Shown in pieces: positions 11,949 through 15,196 of a DNA stretch of 15,196 nt (positions within the stretch are counted from its first letter, which is position 1; every line of letters begins with the position of its first letter). Made by a program: the position numbers and the translations under genes. Source of the DNA: Actinomycetota bacterium (GTDB taxonomy: Bacteria > Actinomycetota > Thermoleophilia > Gaiellales > Gaiellaceae). Below the pieces are notes generated by a model. The model saw nothing but the letters and a program-made list of their open reading frames with translations, had not been told where the DNA came from and searched no databases. The stretch covers positions 1-15,196 of the forward strand of contig JACCWU010000235.1 in the NCBI GenBank assembly GCA_013697465.1, in the 5' to 3' direction.

Positions 11949-14726
11949 GGGAGCGCGCGTCCGTGAGTCGAAGTCTTCGATCCATTCCGACATCGGCACA
12001 TATGCCTCTGCGGGTGCCTCTGCAGTTGCATCTGGCAGCTTCTCTGCAGGTGCCGCCGTCTCCGCAGGCTCGTCCGACGCTTCTCCCTGGAGATCTTCGA
12101 GCAATGCCGCGGAGCCGTCGGAATCGGAAGCCAGCGGCTGCTCGCCGTTTGCGGTCGGCTTGCGCCGCCTGCGTCCGCCACGCGTTCCACGACGCGTCCT
12201 CTTCTTCTTCGGCTGCCCGTCAGTGGTCGCATCGACCTCCGTCGCGTCGCCTTCGCCTTCGCGCTCGTGCTCGGTCTCGGGCGCCTGCTCGAGCTCGGCC
12301 GCCGGTGCTGGCTCGATGCCGAGATCGGCCGGCGGCAGATGAATGGTCGGAGTCGGCGTGCCTCCGTCGACGTCCGGGTCCGGCGCGACTACCGAGGCGG
12401 TCGGCGTCTTCTTGCGGCTCTTTCCACCGCGTGTGCCTCGTCTCGTTCGCTTCTTCTTCGGAGCGTCAGGAGCGACGTCGTCCTCGTCGATTGGAATGAC
12501 CGTCTCCTCCGCGGCGAGCTCTGCGGCTTCTTCGTCCGGTTCGTCGTCCGCAACCTCCAGCTCTCGATCGTCCGGAGCTGCAGCTGCCGTCTTCTTTCGG
12601 CTTGGCGCGCGCGTGGGCTTCTCGGCTTCGGCCTCGAAGGTGATGCGCGCTCCGGGCTTCGCCGAATCCGCCAACGTCACGAAGGCCACGCCGTCGAGGA
12701 CGTGACCCACGGTGACCTTGACCTTCTTCCCCACGAGCTTCGCCGCGCCCGCGACGACGATGTCGTAGCCGTCGAGCTTGCCCACGCCCGCGGCGACGTC
12801 GTGCAGACCAACCTCGACGAGCTTCAGCTCGACCGTCTGGCCCTCCTCGACGGGCGCGGACGGGCGGATCGCGTCGAGCTTGCCCTGCTCGAGCACTTCG
12901 AGGTGATCGAGGTGGATGTGGCCGTTTTCGGCGGGTACGAGGAAGAACCGCCGGCGCGCAGCCGCTTCGATCGCGGCGAGCCGACTTCCTCCAGCTCCAG
13001 CGAGCAAGCTGAGAATGCGAGGGTGCACGGCGACGCGGAAGGCCTGGGCCCGCGAGCCGGGCGCGAGCTCCCGCAGCTTGCGCTCGACCTCGATCGCCAC
13101 GGTCTCGTCGGACACGACGAACCCGTCCCCTGCGCACACCGGGCACTTGCGGGTGAGGATCTCGCGCGGCCCGTCCGTGACGTTCTGACGCGTCATCTCC
13201 ACGAGCCCGAGGGGTGAGATCTCGACGACGTAGGTCTTCGTGCGATCGCGTTCGAGCTCTGTCCGCAGCGCCTCCTCGACGGTCTCGCGGTTTTTCGGAT
13301 TGGACATGTCGATGAAGTCGATGACGATGATCCCGCCGATGTCGCGCAGCCGGAGCTGGTGCACGACCTCTTTCACGGCCTCGAGGTTGTTCTTGACGAT
13401 CGTGTCCTCCAGCCGGCCTCCAGCAGCCTTGCCGCGGGAGCCGACGAAGCGGCCCGTGTTGACGTCGATGACGGTGAAGGCCTCCGCGTAGTCGAACACG
13501 AGGTAGCCGCCGGACGGAAGACTTACCCTGCGCTCGAGTGTCGAGCGAATCTCCGCCTCGACGCCGGAGGACTCGAAGAGCGGCGCCTTGTCGCGGTAGC
13601 GGTGAACGCGCTCGATCATGTGCGGCGAGGTCTTCTTCAGGTAGCTGACGATTCGCCGATACGTACGGTCGTCGTCGATCTGGGCGCCGAGGAAGTCGCC
13701 CGCGAAGAGGTCCCGGACGATTCGGAGCGGGAGCTCTGCCTCTTCGTAGACGAGGCTCGGAGCGGTCGCACCCTTCCCGTTCGTCTGGATCGTCTTCCAG
13801 AGCCGCTGGAGGAAGACGAGATCGCGTTCGACGTCCTCGGCCGAGGCGCCTTCGGCGGCGGTGCGAACGATGATGCCGCCTTCCTTCGCGTCGAGCGCCT
13901 TCACGATCTCCTTCAACCGGTTCCGCTCCGGGTCGTCGAGCCGCCGCGAGACCCCGTATCCCTCGCCGTTCGGGACGTAGACGAGGAAGCGCCCGGGGAG
14001 CGAGATCTCCGTCGTCAGCCGCGCGCCCTTCGATTTCATCGGGTCCTTCACCGCTTGCACGAGCACCGTCTCGCCGCGGCGGATCAAATCCTGGATCTTC
14101 TTCGCGCCCTTCCGGCCCTCGAGCTCGGGGCCCACGATCTCGTCGACGTACAGGAAACCGTTCTTCTCGAGGCCGATCTCCACGAACGCCGCTTCCATGC
14201 CCGGAAGCACGTTGTCGACGACGCCGAGATAGATGTTCCCGGCGATCGAGCGCCGCTCGGGGCGCTCGAGGTACACCTCGGCGACGCGGTCGTCCTCGAG
14301 GATCGCGACGCGCTGCTCACCGACGTCGACGGAGATGAGCAGCTCGCGCTTGGCCGCGGGAAGCGGCGCTCTGCGGGTCGCGGTCCTGCGTCGCGTGCCC
14401 GCTCCGGGCTTCTTTCCTCGCGTCTCTGTCGAGCGGCGTTCTTGCTTCCGCTCCGGTCTCCCGCGGGCGGGCTCCTTCGCTGCCTTCTCGGCCACGGTCG
14501 AACCCTCGAGCGAAGGCTCCACTGCCCCCTCGGGACGGGCTTTCTTCTTCCCTCTTCCGCCGCGACTCCCGCGGCGGCGGCGTCTCTTCGCCGGATCCGT
14601 CGCCTCTTCGGGCGCCGGCACCTCCGGCTGGACCTCAGGCGGCCCGGGTGCCTCCAGTGCTGCAACCGTCTCCGGCGCAGCCTCTTCGTCCTTCTTTCCA
14701 AAGCGAAACCAGCGTCGTGCTGCCAA
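11925..14726 (-). CDS. rne: Ribonuclease E/G with TRAM-like domain and RGG-like arms
   Basis: This 5'-end-sensitive endoribonuclease matures rRNA/tRNA and starts mRNA decay. The product is 933 residues. Residues 1-125 form a disordered arm with RRRRRGSRGGRGKKK (48-62). The catalytic core (about 126-620) begins with the S1-bearing part (IAGNIYLGVVDNVLPGMEAA, 161-180; FLYVDEI). DNase-I-like residues D421 (VIDVNTG) and D470 (IVIDFIDM) are present, matching D303/D346 of E. coli. The Zn-link CPVC is at 528-531. Residues about 625-687 resemble a TRAM RNA-binding domain. The C-terminal arm has two copies of KKKRTRRGTRGG (757-768, 840-851) between acidic stretches, and ends with YVPMSEWIEDFDSRTRAPRG. 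Unlike E. coli, both ends carry extensions, as in actinobacterial RNase E. The start is TTG at 14726, chosen from the GAGGAG nine bases upstream; an ATG five codons earlier is in another frame. Confidence 0.95.
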   Translation of the reverse strand: MAARRWFRFGKKDEEAAPETVAALEAPGPPEVQPEVPAPEEATDPAKRRRRRGSRGGRGKKKARPEGAVEPSLEGSTVAEKAAKEPARGRPERKQERRSTETRGKKPGAGTRRRTATRRAPLPAAKRELLISVDVGEQRVAILEDDRVAEVYLERPERRSIAGNIYLGVVDNVLPGMEAAFVEIGLEKNGFLYVDEIVGPELEGRKGAKKIQDLIRRGETVLVQAVKDPMKSKGARLTTEISLPGRFLVYVPNGEGYGVSRRLDDPERNRLKEIVKALDAKEGGIIVRTAAEGASAEDVERDLVFLQRLWKTIQTNGKGATAPSLVYEEAELPLRIVRDLFAGDFLGAQIDDDRTYRRIVSYLKKTSPHMIERVHRYRDKAPLFESSGVEAEIRSTLERRVSLPSGGYLVFDYAEAFTVIDVNTGRFVGSRGKAAGGRLEDTIVKNNLEAVKEVVHQLRLRDIGGIIVIDFIDMSNPKNRETVEEALRTELERDRTKTYVVEISPLGLVEMTRQNVTDGPREILTRKCPVCAGDGFVVSDETVAIEVERKLRELAPGSRAQAFRVAVHPRILSLLAGAGGSRLAAIEAAARRRFFLVPAENGHIHLDHLEVLEQGKLDAIRPSAPVEEGQTVELKLVEVGLHDVAAGVGKLDGYDIVVAGAAKLVGKKVKVTVGHVLDGVAFVTLADSAKPGARITFEAEAEKPTRAPSRKKTAAAAPDDRELEVADDEPDEEAAELAAEETVIPIDEDDVAPDAPKKKRTRRGTRGGKSRKKTPTASVVAPDPDVDGGTPTPTIHLPPADLGIEPAPAAELEQAPETEHEREGEGDATEVDATTDGQPKKKRTRRGTRGGRRRRKPTANGEQPLASDSDGSAALLEDLQGEASDEPAETAAPAEKLPDATAEAPAEAYVPMSEWIEDFDSRTRAPRGQAPRV
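12159..12212 (-). repeat. RGG-like basic repeat in RNase E, second copy
   Basis: Encodes PKKKRTRRGTRGGRRRRK (residues 839-856). It repeats the tract at 12408-12458 with nearly the same residues, and is probably an RNA-binding or protein-docking patch. Confidence 0.75.
12408..12458 (-). repeat. RGG-like basic repeat in RNase E, first copy
   Basis: Encodes KKKRTRRGTRGGKSRKK (residues 757-773). Twelve residues are identical to the other copy about 80 residues further on. A looser relative, RRRRRGSRGGRGKKK, lies in the N-terminal arm (14538-14585). Confidence 0.75.
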
Positions 14727-14735
14727 GGTTCATGT

Positions 14736-14741
14736 CTCCTC
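14736..14741 (-). promoter_or_regulatory. Ribosome binding site deciding the rne TTG start
   Basis: GAGGAG is nine bases from TTG 14726, an acceptable distance. The ATG between them is only two bases away from GAGGAG and opens a frame that does not encode RNase E. Confidence 0.6.
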
Positions 14742-14761
14742 GTGTGGTCGCGCGCGTCAAA

Positions 14762-14782
14762 GGAGACGCCTCAGGCGTCCCC
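14762..14782 (-). promoter_or_regulatory. Hairpin in the rne 5' leader
   Basis: On the minus strand GGGGACGCC (14774-14782) pairs with GGCGTCTCC (14762-14770), with one G-U pair and a TGA loop: nine pairs. It lies 35 bases upstream of the rne start. It could stop transcripts from the upstream gene (only TTT follows) or be a leader element. The rest of the gap 14727-14912 shows TANNNT-type candidates (TACGCT 14831-14836, TAGTTT 14805-14810) but no convincing -35. Confidence 0.4.
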
Positions 14783-14912
14783 CGCTTCGCGCTGCGAATG
14801 TCGAAAACTACGGCCATAGGACCTGCCCGAAGCGTACCAGTCGCCCTCGTCGGCGCTCGGAGCGCGGTGTTCGGCCGGGCGAACGCGACGGGAGTGAACT
14901 CGACCGGACCCG

Positions 14913-15107
14913 TCAGGCGGCAGCCGGTCGGAGACGCGAGCGCCGCGCTCGAACCGCCCGTAGACGCTGCGAGAGTCGCGCCCACGCCCAGGGCTCGACC
15001 TCCCCGTAGCGCGTCGCGGTCTGCCCCCGTGTCGCCTCGAGGTACTCGAACCACGCGTCGGCTTCCTCGAGTTGAAGGAGCTCCTCGGCCAGCTCCGTGT
15101 TCGGCAT
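14913..15107 (-). CDS. Small hypothetical protein, 64 residues
   Basis: The product begins MPNTELAEELLQLEEADAWF. An acidic, helix-prone N-terminal half (ELAEELLQLEEADAWFEYLE) is followed by EVEPWAWARLSQRLRAVRAR (about residues 37-56) and a basic end. The Trp-rich WFEYLEATRG and WAWARL pieces look constrained, and the charge layout resembles a small helical hairpin, possibly binding a nucleic acid or protein partner. I do not know the family. ATG 15107 follows GGAGG at four bases; an in-frame ATG at 15119 would add four residues and make that site part of the coding sequence. It precedes rne on the same strand at a distance of 186 bases. Confidence 0.62.
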   Translation of the reverse strand: MPNTELAEELLQLEEADAWFEYLEATRGQTATRYGEVEPWAWARLSQRLRAVRARRSRLRPAAA

Positions 15108-15187
15108 CTCTCCTCCCATGGCTCGCTCCCGCGCTGGATCCTAGGTCCGGCCTCGGACGACACCCGGCGTGGGGGAAACCATGCTTC

Positions 15188-15196
15188 GGGGGGGGG
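15188..15196. other. Run of nine G at the window end
   Basis: The sequence ends in an unbroken G9. Together with the truncated sucA on the left, this suggests a contig end with a sequencing or assembly artefact rather than biology. Confidence 0.5.

Noticed and set aside
13359..14819. 486-codon open frame on plus
   Set aside because: It is antisense to the rne catalytic core and N-terminal arm; no family signature.
1..15196. CRISPR array, insertion sequence, attachment-site duplication or toxin-antitoxin pair
   Set aside because: I saw no regularly spaced direct repeats, transposase motifs, second partial tRNA copy or recognisable toxin pair.

Overview
The window is a GC-rich actinobacterial chromosome segment. 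Gene content and protein style suggest class Thermoleophilia (Gaiellales or Solirubrobacterales type). This is an inference from high GC, frequent GTG/TTG starts, TANNNT-like -10 hexamers, a tRNA-adjacent PD-(D/E)XK endonuclease and an RNase E/G with RGG-like arms; there is no 16S here to prove it. The left edge cuts sucA and the right edge ends in a run of nine G, so this is probably a whole contig.

Region 1 (1-3077, minus): two small membrane proteins, the second starting inside the stop codon of the first (GTGA overlap), followed by sucA, the E1 component of 2-oxoglutarate dehydrogenase (TCA cycle). The series probably starts from a near-leaderless promoter. Region 2 (3230-4669, plus): a secreted clan-A-type glycoside hydrolase, divergent from region 1. 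Region 3 (4697-7977, minus): a DUF1996 secreted/anchored protein, a VOC-family protein, homogentisate 1,2-dioxygenase (tyrosine/phenylacetate catabolism) and a SAM-dependent methyltransferase. The usual partner enzymes HPPD, maleylacetoacetate isomerase and fumarylacetoacetase are not in the window.

Region 4 (7993-8821): tRNA-Ala(GGC) on minus, with a PDDEXK_5-type (I-Ssp6803I-like) endonuclease gene directly upstream. The stop codon of that gene lies inside the 5' end of the tRNA. A small proline-rich hypothetical gene diverges from it. This is the most unusual locus in the window and looks like a free-standing homing-type element tied to a tRNA gene.

Region 5 (8826-15107, minus): the conserved translation/RNA cluster in transcription order: a small hypothetical gene, rne/rng (RNase E/G), rplU (L21), rpmA (L27), obg (ribosome-assembly GTPase), nadD (NaMN adenylyltransferase) and rsfS (ribosome silencing factor). 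Genes are tightly coupled: TAG|ATG abutment between rplU and rpmA, ATGA between obg and nadD, TTGA between nadD and rsfS. Candidate RNA structures lie in the rne leader, across the rne stop codon, at the 5' end of the rplU transcript, and over the obg ribosome binding site. L21 carries an extra C-terminal domain, and RNase E/G carries a TRAM-like domain and repeated basic RGG-like tracts.

No gap between genes exceeds 300 bases; the largest are 3078-3229 and 14727-14912. I saw no insertion sequence, CRISPR array or rRNA gene.
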